The notes under the pieces were generated by a model. That model searched no databases. It worked only from the letters and a program-made list of their open reading frames with translations, and was not told where the DNA came from. Positions 33,994 to 42,007 of a stretch of 64,000 nucleotides of DNA are shown here, piece after piece (position 1 is the first letter of the stretch; the number at the start of each line of letters is the position of its first letter). Made by a program: the position numbers and the translations under genes. Origin of the DNA: Streptomyces bluensis (GTDB taxonomy: Bacteria; Actinomycetota; Actinomycetes; Streptomycetales; Streptomycetaceae); the NCBI RefSeq assembly GCF_014650715.1, contig NZ_BMVM01000023.1:34490-98489 (forward strand). Reading direction: 5' to 3'.

Positions 33994-34629
33994 TCATCCG
34001 GGCGGCGGGGGCGCGCTTTCCGGTAGGCCCTGGAGGAGGATCTGGGCGAGTCCGCAGGCCCAGTCCTCGGTCACCGGTTCGGCGCTGACCAGGGTCCGGT
34101 GAAGCACGGCACCGGCGACCACGTCGAAGATCAGGTCCACGGCGCGGGACGCGGTTCCGGGATCGTCCTCGGCGGGAAGCTCGCCACGCGCCTGCGCGTG
34201 CGCGCGGCCCTCCAGGACCAGGCGCTTCTGACGGTCGACGATCGAGGCACGGATCCGCGCACGCAGCGCCCCGTCGCGGGTGGCTTCGGCGACCACCGCC
34301 ATCAGGCCGCTCTTCGCCTCCGGCCGGTCCAGGATCGCCGCGAACTGCAGGACCACGCCCTCGATGTCGGCGGCCAGGCTGCCGCTGTCCGGGAGTTCCA
34401 GCTCGTCGAAGAGCTCGGCCACCGCGTCCACGACCAGTTCGTTCTTGCCCGCCCAGCGGCGGTAGAGGGTCGTCTTGGCGACACCCGCGCGGGTCGCGAC
34501 GTCGCCGAGCGTCAGCTTGGACCAGCCCAGCTCCACCAGGGCCGCACGGGTCGCCTCCAGGATCGCCGCGTCCGCGGCGGCGCTGCGCGGGCGGCCCGTG
34601 GCGTGTGCGGCGGAGGAGCGGCTCTGCAT
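33994..34629 (-). CDS. TetR-family regulator
   Basis: 211 residues. The DNA-binding domain is AAILEATRAALVELGWSKLTLGDVATRAGVAKTTLYRRWAGKNELV, and the C-terminal ligand domain is of the TetR_C_16-like type (LIFDVVAGAVLHRTLVSAEPV). The ATG at 34629 is clear. It is convergent with icmA across the repeat and divergent from the thioredoxin gene. It is one candidate for binding the icmA palindrome, but no matching site was seen in its own upstream region. Confidence 0.9.
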   Translation of the reverse strand: MQSRSSAAHATGRPRSAAADAAILEATRAALVELGWSKLTLGDVATRAGVAKTTLYRRWAGKNELVVDAVAELFDELELPDSGSLAADIEGVVLQFAAILDRPEAKSGLMAVVAEATRDGALRARIRASIVDRQKRLVLEGRAHAQARGELPAEDDPGTASRAVDLIFDVVAGAVLHRTLVSAEPVTEDWACGLAQILLQGLPESAPPPPG

Positions 34630-34873
34630 TCATCGACCATATCGGCCGTCTCCGGGACGTGTGTGTCCTGTGAGGCACTGGGGGAGATCATCTACTGGGG
34701 GTGCCGGGCGGGCCTCCAGGACAGTTACGCTACGGGTCGTATCGAAAGCGGCGAAGCGAGCCGAGCGATGACCACGGTGGCGCCGGGTGGGGACCCGGCG
34801 CCGAACACCACGCGGCGCGACAGGCTTTCACAGCGCTTTTCACACGGGCGCGCGGAGGGGGGAGGATGTACTC

Positions 34874-35848
34874 ATGCAGCCACGGAACATGTCCATGAGC
34901 GGAGTCGTCGACCTCGCCGCGGTGAAGGCGGCCCAAGAGGCCAAGTCGAAGGCGGAGCAGGCGCGCGCCGAAGCCGCCCGGCAGGGTGGCGGAGGGGCCG
35001 TTTCCCCCGCTGACCTCGTCATCGATGTCGACGAGGCCGGATTCGAGCGCGATGTCCTTCAGCGGTCCACCGAGGTGCCCGTCGTCATCGACTTCTGGGC
35101 CGAGTGGTGCCAGCCCTGCAAGCAGCTGAGCCCGGTGCTGGAGCGGCTCGCCGTCGAGTACGACGGACGGTTCGTCCTCGCCAAGATCGACGTCGACGCG
35201 AACCAGATGCTGATGCAGCAGTTCGGGGTGCAGGGCATCCCGGCTGTCTTCGCCGTGGTGGCGGGACAGGCTCTGCCTCTCTTCCAGGGCGCCGCCCCGG
35301 AGGCCCAGATCCGCGGCACCCTTGACCAGCTCGTGCAGGTCGCCGAGCAGCGCTTCGGTCTGACGGGTCTGACGGTGGATCCGGGTGCCCAGCCGGGGAG
35401 CGCCGAGCCGGCCCCGCAGGCTCCGGCCGGACCGTACGACCACCTGCTCGAAGCCGCCGTACAGGCCCTGGACGCGGGCGACCTGGGCGGTGCGGTCCAG
35501 GCGTACAAGAACGTGCTGAGCGACGACCCGGGGAACACGGAGGCCAAACTGGGCCTCGCCCAGGCCGAGTTGCTCAAGCGGGTGCAGGACGCCGACCCGC
35601 AGCAGGTGCGCAAGGCCGCCGCCGAGAACCCCCTTGATGTGACGGCCCAGATCGCCGCCGCCGATCTGGATCTCGTGGGCGGGCACGTCGAGGACGCGTT
35701 CGGGCGGCTCATCGACACGGTGCGGCGCACGGCGGGGGAGGACCGGGACGCCGCGCGGCTGAGGCTGCTGGAGCTGTTCGAGGTGGTGGGCGCCGAGGAA
35801 CCACGCGTGACGGCGGCGCGACGGGCGTTGGCTCGCGCGTTGTTCTGA
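34874..35848 (+). CDS. Thioredoxin-TPR protein (YbbN/CnoX-like)
   Basis: 324 residues. A thioredoxin domain (residues about 45-150) has the redox pair Cys79-Gln-Pro-Cys82 in WAEWCQPCKQL and the cis-Pro in GIPAVFAVVAG; tetratricopeptide repeats follow (YDHLLEAAVQALDAGDLGGAVQAYKNVL, GNTEAKLGLAQAELL). This architecture is that of YbbN/CnoX, a holdase that protects proteins under oxidative stress. ATG at 34874 follows GGAGG. An N-terminal Ala/Glu-rich lead (residues 10-40) is added. Ends with the strong hairpin at 35911. Confidence 0.92.
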   Translation: MQPRNMSMSGVVDLAAVKAAQEAKSKAEQARAEAARQGGGGAVSPADLVIDVDEAGFERDVLQRSTEVPVVIDFWAEWCQPCKQLSPVLERLAVEYDGRFVLAKIDVDANQMLMQQFGVQGIPAVFAVVAGQALPLFQGAAPEAQIRGTLDQLVQVAEQRFGLTGLTVDPGAQPGSAEPAPQAPAGPYDHLLEAAVQALDAGDLGGAVQAYKNVLSDDPGNTEAKLGLAQAELLKRVQDADPQQVRKAAAENPLDVTAQIAAADLDLVGGHVEDAFGRLIDTVRRTAGEDRDAARLRLLELFEVVGAEEPRVTAARRALARALF

Positions 35849-35910
35849 CCAGTCCCTAAACACCGGGGCTTGTGACGCCCAGGTGAAAGATTTGCCGACA
35901 GAGCGACACC

Positions 35911-35948
35911 GCGGCCGCGCTTTACCAAAACTTGGTAATCGCGGCCGC
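35911..35948. terminator. Strong hairpin after thioredoxin-TPR gene
   Basis: GCGGCCGC (35911) and GCGGCCGC (35941) are self-complementary ends, and between them TTACCAA (35922-35928) pairs with TTGGTAA (35932-35938). Together they form a long nearly symmetric hairpin with a 3-base loop, 62 bases after the stop. Confidence 0.6.
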
Positions 35949-36075
35949 TGTTACTTGGAGTAGGTTGTGGTCGCCGTTCTGTCGGATTCTGTCCCTGGAT
36001 CCCCTGGTCTGTCGACTCGCCTGCGGCGACCCTGAGTTGCCGCTCGATGTCGATGGGTCGCGCATTGGTTATTCG

Positions 36076-36097
36076 TTCGTTACTAGCCAGTAACGAA
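36076..36097. promoter_or_regulatory. Inverted repeat upstream of the DUF6230 gene
   Basis: TTCGTTACT (36076-36084), four bases AGCC, then AGTAACGAA (36089-36097), exact 9-bp arms. TTACT-N4-AGTAA dyads of this type are typical TetR-family operators. It lies 375 bases before the ATG, so the promoter may be far upstream. Confidence 0.5.
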
Positions 36098-36472
36098 CCC
36101 CCTTGCGAGGGCGGCGAGAATGCACCACGATCGGCGACGCTCGGTCCATTCTCGTTGCCCCGCCTGCCAGTCGGGTCAACGGGTTTTCTGGGTCCCCACC
36201 GAGTAGAGCCGGCGGCAGTGGTGCCGGCTCTCGGACAGGGGGGTCTCTGCCCAGTCGGCAGAGCCTGTCCGGCAGGTTGTGCGTGATGTGTGTCAGGCGC
36301 GACCAGTGGTTGTCGCTCGGGGGTGAACGCCGGTGTTTCGGGCGCGGTTCGTGCCTCCGAGAGCGGGCGCTCTCCTTCCCGAGGACGTAGCACTTCTCCC
36401 ATCCCTGCCCGACTGAGCCGCCGTCAAGGGGCGAGTCAGGACCAGGAGATGTACGTCCGAGAAGGAGGAAAT

Positions 36473-37105
36473 ATGGAGTCCCAGGTGCGTGGCGGGACCA
36501 GATGGAAGCGGTTCGCTGTGGTCATGGTGCCCAGCGTCGCCGCGACAGCAGCAATAGGTGTCGCCCTCGCGCAGGGCGCTCTCGCCGCGTCGTTCAGTGT
36601 GTCGGGCCAGTCGTTCAAGGTGACGGCGGACCGGCTCGACGGTACGGGCTTCTCTCAGTACGGGGCCATCGACGAGGGGTACACCCTCAAGGGTGAGAAG
36701 GCAGTTCACCCCGTGGCGGTCTCCGCGTTCAGGAGCGCCACGATCAGCAACATGTGCCAGTCCGTGGTCACCCCGGACGTCCCGTTCGTCGGTTCTGTCA
36801 GCCTCAAGCTGACGGCTGGTACGGGTGGCACGAAGGTCAAGGCCGACAATCTGTACATCGATGTCGAGGACCTGAGCGCGGACGCCACGTTCAGGAACAT
36901 CGACATCGGTGTCGCGGCCAAGGATGCCGGCAAGGGTCCGGGCATGGCCAAGGGTGACCGGGCCAACCCGTACGGGTTCGCGCAGCAGGCCGACTCGGCC
37001 ACGCTGACCGACGTCAAGCAGACGGCGTGGGCGACCACCGCCGGAACCTTCAAGCTCAGCAACTTGAAGATGTCGCTGCACAAGGGCGTCAACGAGTGCT
37101 ACTAG
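36473..37105 (+). CDS. DUF6230 secreted/membrane protein
   Basis: 210 residues. A single N-terminal hydrophobic segment FAVVMVPSVAATAAIGVALAQGALA is followed by an all-beta outside domain (SFSVSGQSFKVTADRLDGTGFSQYG ... FRSATISNMCQSV ... VSLKLTAG). Streptomyces annotations often call these cholesterol esterase, but no lipase motif is present. The start has a strong GAAGGAGG. A 153-base gap, then the DUF6114 gene, then an acidic protein gene, in one direction ending at the terminator 39184; an operon is likely. Two Cys (one in SNMCQS, one in NECY) could form a disulfide. Confidence 0.88.
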   Translation: MESQVRGGTRWKRFAVVMVPSVAATAAIGVALAQGALAASFSVSGQSFKVTADRLDGTGFSQYGAIDEGYTLKGEKAVHPVAVSAFRSATISNMCQSVVTPDVPFVGSVSLKLTAGTGGTKVKADNLYIDVEDLSADATFRNIDIGVAAKDAGKGPGMAKGDRANPYGFAQQADSATLTDVKQTAWATTAGTFKLSNLKMSLHKGVNECY

Positions 37106-37258
37106 GCGCTCACCGGGCGGGTGAGGGGGTCTTGGCCTCCTTCGCCCGCCCGTCCCGCCCGTCCCTTCCCAAGTACATGAACCTCTCTGTGCGTGAATCG
37201 CATCCCCGCGCTTCCCGTACGTGAATCACAGCAACGCCGTTCCAGGGAGCTGTTGTCC

Positions 37259-37807
37259 ATGAGCGCCGAGTCAACGGGGCAGAACGAGCACTATCTCCGC
37301 GTCTTTCGGCGGCGATTTCGCACCTGGCGAGGCACGCGTCCATTCTGGGCGGGGCTGTTCGTCCTGCTCGGCGGCTTCCCGATCATGTACTTCCCGTACG
37401 CGAACCTCCAGATCGGCCACCTCACCCTGGCCATGGCCACGACGGGGGGCGCGGGTTCCCTCATCATCGGCGTGCTGCTGGTGGTTCTCGGGGTCAGTCT
37501 CTGGTTCCAGCGGCACGTGCAGACCTTCGCGGGCGTCGCGGCGATCCTCCTGGCGCTGGTGTCCATCCCGGTCTCCAACCTCGGTGGCTTCGTGATCGGC
37601 TTCCTGCTCGCCATGGTCGGCGGTGCGATGGCCGTGTCCTGGGCGCCCGGCAAGGCGGAGCAGACGGAGGCGGTCACCCGGAAGGACGACGTCGGCGCTG
37701 TTCAGCCGGCGGCGGCGGGAGCCACGAACGGGGCGGGCGGCGAGTTCGACGATCTGTCAGGTACCACCCCGACGAACGGGACCAACGGGAGGCACAGTGC
37801 CGGCTGA
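37259..37807 (+). CDS. DUF6114 membrane protein
   Basis: 182 residues. About four membrane segments (GLFVLLGGFPIMYFPY, GSLIIGVLLVVLGVSLWF, FAGVAAILLALVSIPV, GGFVIGFLLAMVGGAMAVSW) then a 50-residue polar tail. The N-terminal RVFRRRFRTWRGTRPFWAG is basic and internal. ATG at 37259 follows GGGAG. Its end overlaps the next gene by 11 bases. Function unknown; the family regularly accompanies DUF6230. Confidence 0.88.
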   Translation: MSAESTGQNEHYLRVFRRRFRTWRGTRPFWAGLFVLLGGFPIMYFPYANLQIGHLTLAMATTGGAGSLIIGVLLVVLGVSLWFQRHVQTFAGVAAILLALVSIPVSNLGGFVIGFLLAMVGGAMAVSWAPGKAEQTEAVTRKDDVGAVQPAAAGATNGAGGEFDDLSGTTPTNGTNGRHSAG

Positions 37808-39155
37808 CGAGGAGACTCGCGGGGCTGCGGTGGGAGAGCCCCGCGCGAGATCCGGACCGCGGCACGCGGCGCCCAAGAAGCCCCTTCTCACCCGGTTCCA
37901 GGTCCCGGCGGGCAAGGCGATAGCCCTGGCGGCGATGCCGACGGCGGTCCTCATGGGAATGGGGTTCACCTCGACGCTCGCCCAGGCCGACGACAAGCCG
38001 TCGGCCACCCGGGTCGATGACGAGCCGTCGGTGAAGAGCCTGACGGCCCAGGCCGACGACTACAAGGACTGCGTCGACGCACTGGAGGCCGCCGAGGAGG
38101 ACAAGGAGGCGTCGGCCACGCCCACGCCCTCCGCCTCGGCGACCGGCTCCGCGCCGGACGGCAAGGACGGCGAGGACGGCAACGAGGGGGAGAACTCCTC
38201 GGGCGAGGACTCCTCGGCCGACGGGACCTCGGGCGGGGACTCCTCGTCGGATTCGGGTTCCGGCGACAAGCCCGAGCCCGCGCCGTCCCCGTCCACGAGC
38301 GCGCCGGCCGGGTCCCCGGCGACCCCCTCGCCCTCCGAGGGCGGCGGCAACGTGCTCGACGCCATCGGCGGTGCCATCAAGGACGCCTTCACGCCGGACG
38401 ACAAGGAGTCCGCGGACGCCGCGGCGACGCCGTCCCCGTCCGCCCCGTCCGCCGAGGACGCCGCTGACGCGGTCGAGGACACCAAGGACAAGGTCACCGG
38501 CGCCGCCGAGGACACCAAGGACACCGTCGAGGGCACGGTCAAGGACGTGACCGACGCGGCGTCCAAGACGGCCGAGGACGCCAAGGACACCAAGGAGAAG
38601 GCGGACAAGGAGGCGGAGGCGGCCGACGAGGCCACCGCGACCCCCAGCCCGTCCGCGAGCGCCACCACGGACCCGGAGGACTGCCCGGCCGCCACGGACG
38701 ACGAGGGCGGCGTCGAGACCGGCATTCCGCCGCTCGCCGACGACCCCTGGTACCTGGAGGCCAGCTCGCTGCTGCTGAAGGGTGCCGACTACCAGGGCAT
38801 CGTCAAGGTGAAGACGGCCAACGGTACGGTCAAGAAGGTCCTGAAGTACGTGATCTCCGACGGCACCGACATCGGTGACCTGCACCAGCTCGTCAAGGAC
38901 AAGCAGGTCGGCAAGACGTACCACGTGCAGGCGGGCAAAGGCACCACGTCCACCATCCGCGAGGGCAAGACGGTCATGTACACCGAGAGCATCTCCGGCA
39001 ACCTGCTGGGTCTGATCCCGATCACGTTCGACCCGGAGCACCCGCCGCCGCTGAACATCCCGCTGATCTACTTCACCGACGTGACGGTCACTCAGGCCGC
39101 CCAGTTCGGCGGGACGCTGAGCATCCCCGGGATGCACCAGTACGTCACCGACTGA
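37797..39155 (+). CDS. Secreted acidic Ser/Asp/Thr-rich protein of the DUF6230 operon
   Basis: 452 residues from a GTG preceded by GGGAGG, overlapping the DUF6114 gene. A signal or anchor segment (AGKAIALAAMPTAVLMGMGFTSTLAQA) leads to about 220 residues of low complexity: Glu/Asp/Ser/Pro tracts, then a heptad-like series of ED-TKDKV and ED-TKDTV units. The C-terminal 140 residues fold into a domain (LADDPWYLEASSLLLKGADYQGIVKVKTANG ... NIPLIYFTDVTVTQAAQFGGTLSI). Old annotations link relatives to HypF, which the sequence does not support. Function unknown; a wall-exposed protein is likely. Confidence 0.85.
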   Translation: MPADEETRGAAVGEPRARSGPRHAAPKKPLLTRFQVPAGKAIALAAMPTAVLMGMGFTSTLAQADDKPSATRVDDEPSVKSLTAQADDYKDCVDALEAAEEDKEASATPTPSASATGSAPDGKDGEDGNEGENSSGEDSSADGTSGGDSSSDSGSGDKPEPAPSPSTSAPAGSPATPSPSEGGGNVLDAIGGAIKDAFTPDDKESADAAATPSPSAPSAEDAADAVEDTKDKVTGAAEDTKDTVEGTVKDVTDAASKTAEDAKDTKEKADKEAEAADEATATPSPSASATTDPEDCPAATDDEGGVETGIPPLADDPWYLEASSLLLKGADYQGIVKVKTANGTVKKVLKYVISDGTDIGDLHQLVKDKQVGKTYHVQAGKGTTSTIREGKTVMYTESISGNLLGLIPITFDPEHPPPLNIPLIYFTDVTVTQAAQFGGTLSIPGMHQYVTD

Positions 39156-39183
39156 GACGCCCGTCAGGACCTGTTCGGGAGCC

Positions 39184-39234
39184 GCACACACCGAGGGCGC
39201 CCCCTGCGCGGCAGGGGGCGCCCTCGGTGTGTGC
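39184..39234. terminator. Perfect 24-bp bidirectional terminator
   Basis: GCACACACCGAGGGCGCCCC continues to 39207 and pairs without a mismatch with 39211-39234, leaving a 3-base loop. It sits between the acidic protein gene (+) and pyk (-), only 5 bases past the pyk stop, so it can serve both. Confidence 0.88.
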
Positions 39235-39239
39235 GGGTG

Positions 39240-40670
39240 TCAGTCGCGGTCGCCGCCGCCCAGGTGGTGCACCCGGACCATGTTGGTGGTGCCGGGGACG
39301 CCGGGGGGCGAGCCGGCGGTGATGATCACGATGTCGCCCTGGTGGAACTTGTTGATCCGCATCATCTCCTGGTCGACCATGTCGACCATTTCGTCGGTGC
39401 TGTTCACGAACGGCACGACGTGCGAGTCCACGCCCCAGCTGAGCGCCAGCTGATTGCGGGTCGACTCGTCCGTGGTGAAGGCGGTGATCGGCTGGGCCGC
39501 GCGGTAGCGGGACAGCCTGCGGGCCGTGTCACCGGACTTGGTGAACGCCACCAGGCCCTTGCCGCCGAGGAAGTCGGCGATCTCGCAGGCGGCACGGGCC
39601 ACCGAACCACCCTGCGTACGCGGCTTCTTGCCCGGCACCAGCGGCTGCAGGCCCTTGGAGAGCAGCTCCTCCTCGGCCGCCGTGACGATCTTCGACATCG
39701 TCTTCACGGTCTCGATCGGGAAGGCACCCACACTCGACTCGGCGGACAGCATCACCGCGTCGGCGCCGTCCAGGATCGCGTTGGCGACGTCGGACGCCTC
39801 GGCGCGCGTGGGACGGGAGTTGGTGATCATCGACTCCATCATCTGGGTCGCCACGATCACCGGCTTGGCGTTGCGGCGGCACAGTTCGATGAGGCGCTTC
39901 TGCACCATGGGGACCCGCTCCAGCGGGTACTCGACGGCCAGGTCGCCGCGGGCGACCATGACACCGTCGAAGGCCATCACGACCTCTTCCATGTTCTCGA
40001 CGGCCTGCGGCTTCTCCACCTTGGCGATGACGGGGACACGGCGGCCCACCTCGTCCATCACCTTGTGGACGTCCTGGATGTCGCCCGCGTCGCGCACGAA
40101 CGACAGCGCCACCAGGTCGCAGCCCATGCGGAGCGCGAACCGCAGGTCCTCGATGTCCTTGTCCGACAGGGCCGGCACGTTCACGGCCGCGCCGGGCAGG
40201 TTGATGCCCTTGTGGTCCGAGATCACGCCGCCCTCGATGACGACCGTCTTCACCTGCGTACCGTCGACCTCGACGACCCGCAGTTCCACGTTGCCGTCGT
40301 TGATGAGGATCTGGTCGCCCTTGGCGACATCGCCCGGCAGGCCCTTGTAGGTCGTCCCGCAGATGTGCTTGTCGCCCGGCACGTCCTCGGTGGTGATGGT
40401 GAACTCGTCACCGCGCACCAGCTCGACGGGGCCCTCCGCGAAGGTCTCCAGACGGATCTTCGGGCCCTGCAGGTCGGCGAGGACGCCGATCGCGCGGCCG
40501 GTCTCCGCGGCGGCGGCCCGGACGCGGACGTACCGCGCCTCGTGCTCTTCGTGCGAGCCGTGGCTGAAGTTGAAGCGGGCCACGTTCATGCCCGCGTCGA
40601 TCAGCGCGACGAGCTTCTCGTGGGAGTCGACCGCAGGGCCGAGAGTACAGACGATTTTCGAACGGCGCAT
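39240..40670 (-). CDS. pyk: Pyruvate kinase
   Basis: 476 residues. It converts phosphoenolpyruvate and ADP to pyruvate and ATP. Family motifs: MRRSKIVCTLGPAVDS and FNFSHGSHEEHE (substrate site), the signature MVARGDLAVEYP, and SRPTRAEASDVANAILDGADAVMLSAE. The C-terminal allosteric domain is complete. The start is ATG at 40670. It is first of a glycolysis/acetate block on the minus strand but separated from ackA by 128 bases, so probably has its own promoter. Confidence 0.97.
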   Translation of the reverse strand: MRRSKIVCTLGPAVDSHEKLVALIDAGMNVARFNFSHGSHEEHEARYVRVRAAAAETGRAIGVLADLQGPKIRLETFAEGPVELVRGDEFTITTEDVPGDKHICGTTYKGLPGDVAKGDQILINDGNVELRVVEVDGTQVKTVVIEGGVISDHKGINLPGAAVNVPALSDKDIEDLRFALRMGCDLVALSFVRDAGDIQDVHKVMDEVGRRVPVIAKVEKPQAVENMEEVVMAFDGVMVARGDLAVEYPLERVPMVQKRLIELCRRNAKPVIVATQMMESMITNSRPTRAEASDVANAILDGADAVMLSAESSVGAFPIETVKTMSKIVTAAEEELLSKGLQPLVPGKKPRTQGGSVARAACEIADFLGGKGLVAFTKSGDTARRLSRYRAAQPITAFTTDESTRNQLALSWGVDSHVVPFVNSTDEMVDMVDQEMMRINKFHQGDIVIITAGSPPGVPGTTNMVRVHHLGGGDRD

Positions 40671-40798
40671 GGGACGATCCTATCGGTTTGTTTCGCTACG
40701 GAATATTCCGTCTGGCGGAAGATACAAATGGGCGGGTATGCGCTCAGGTGTGGCGAGGCTCACTCGCCGGCCCGCCCACTCACGGTCTCACTTCCGTC

Positions 40799-42007
40799 TC
40801 ACTTCCGTGCGACCAGTGCGTAGGTCTGTGTGGCGATCTCCAGTTCCTCGTCGGTGGGAACGACGGCGACCGCCACCCGCGCGCCCGCGGGCGAGATGAG
40901 GCGCGGCTCGTCGCTCCGTACGGCGTTCAGCCCGGCGTCGACCGCGAGGCCCAGCTCCTGAAGGCCCGCGATCGCCGCCTCCCGTACCGGGGCGGCGTTC
41001 TCACCGACCCCGGCCGTGAAGGCCACCGCGTCCACCCGGCCGAGAACCGCGTAGTAGGCGCCGATGTATTTCCTCAGCCGATGGATGTAGATGTCGAAGG
41101 CCAGTTGGGCCCGCTCGTCACCCTCGTCGACACGACGGCGGATCTCGCGCATGTCGTTGTCGCCGCACAGCCCGATCAGACCGCTCCTCTTGTTGAGAAG
41201 AGTGTCGATCTCGTCCGTGGACAGCCCGCCAACCCGCGCCAAATGGAAGATGACGGCCGGGTCCAGGTCACCGGACCGCGTACCCATCACGAGCCCCTCC
41301 AAAGGCGTCAGCCCCATGGAGGTGTCCACACACCGGCCCTTCTCGACCGCCGACGCCGACGCGCCGTTGCCGAGGTGCAGCACGATCACGTTCACGTCCT
41401 CGGGCGCCCTGCCGAGCAGTTCGGCGGTGGCGCGGGAGACGAACGCGTGCGAGGTGCCGTGGAAGCCGTACCGGCGGATGCGGTACTCGTCCGCGGTCTG
41501 CACGTCGATCGCGTAGCGCGCCGCCGACTCCGGCATCGTCGTGTGGAACGCGGTGTCGAAGACGGCGACCTGGGGCAGGTCGGGCCGCAGCGCCCGCGCC
41601 GTCCGTATGCCCGTCAGATTCGCCGGGTTGTGCAGCGGCGCCACCGGGATCAGCCGCTCGATCTCCGCGAGCACGGCCTCGTCGATCACCGTCGGCTCGG
41701 TGAACGTCCTCCCGCCGTGCACCACGCGATGCCCGATCGCGGCCAGCTCGGGCGAGTCGAGGCCCAGCCCGTCCTTGGCGAGTTCCGCCGACACCGCCTT
41801 CAACGCGGCCTCGTGGTCGGGGATCGGGCCGTTCGACTCACGGGTCCCGCCACCGCCGTGGAGCGGTGTGTGCTTGAGCCGGGAGGTCTCCTCACCGATC
41901 CGCTCGACGAGCCCGACGGCCAGCCGGCTGTTGTCGCGCATGTCGAGCAGCTGGTACTTCACCGAGGAGGAGCCGGAGTTGAGGACGAGGACACGCGTGG
42001 AGGTCAC
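40799..42007 (-). CDS. ackA: Acetate kinase
   Basis: 402 residues of the ASKHA fold: VLVLNSGSSSVKYQLL at the start, then VAVFDTAFHTTMPESAARYAI, GFHGTSHAFVSRA, VLHLGNGASASAVEKGRCVDTSMGLTPLEG, and AFTAGVGENA near the end. It makes acetyl phosphate from acetate and ATP, or the reverse for ATP gain in overflow. The GTG at 42007 overlaps the pta stop by 4 bases (GTGA), so pta and ackA are co-translated, with pta first. Confidence 0.97.
   Translation of the reverse strand: MTSTRVLVLNSGSSSVKYQLLDMRDNSRLAVGLVERIGEETSRLKHTPLHGGGGTRESNGPIPDHEAALKAVSAELAKDGLGLDSPELAAIGHRVVHGGRTFTEPTVIDEAVLAEIERLIPVAPLHNPANLTGIRTARALRPDLPQVAVFDTAFHTTMPESAARYAIDVQTADEYRIRRYGFHGTSHAFVSRATAELLGRAPEDVNVIVLHLGNGASASAVEKGRCVDTSMGLTPLEGLVMGTRSGDLDPAVIFHLARVGGLSTDEIDTLLNKRSGLIGLCGDNDMREIRRRVDEGDERAQLAFDIYIHRLRKYIGAYYAVLGRVDAVAFTAGVGENAAPVREAAIAGLQELGLAVDAGLNAVRSDEPRLISPAGARVAVAVVPTDEELEIATQTYALVARK

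Larger units (their letters stand above)
35849..36472. other. 624-base intergenic region before the DUF6230 operon
   Basis: No gene of normal codon use is found. It holds the terminator hairpin at 35911-35948, an inverted repeat at 36076-36097, and a low-GC stretch around 36060-36100. The region 36120-36400 is less GC-biased than the genes around it and shows no start with a ribosome site. The downstream ribosome site GAAGGAGG at 36461 serves the DUF6230 gene. Confidence 0.5.

Noticed and set aside
33563..34102. Plus-strand frames of 116-179 residues after icmA
   Set aside because: They translate the large intergenic repeat; arms are shared with copy A, and no start has a ribosome site.
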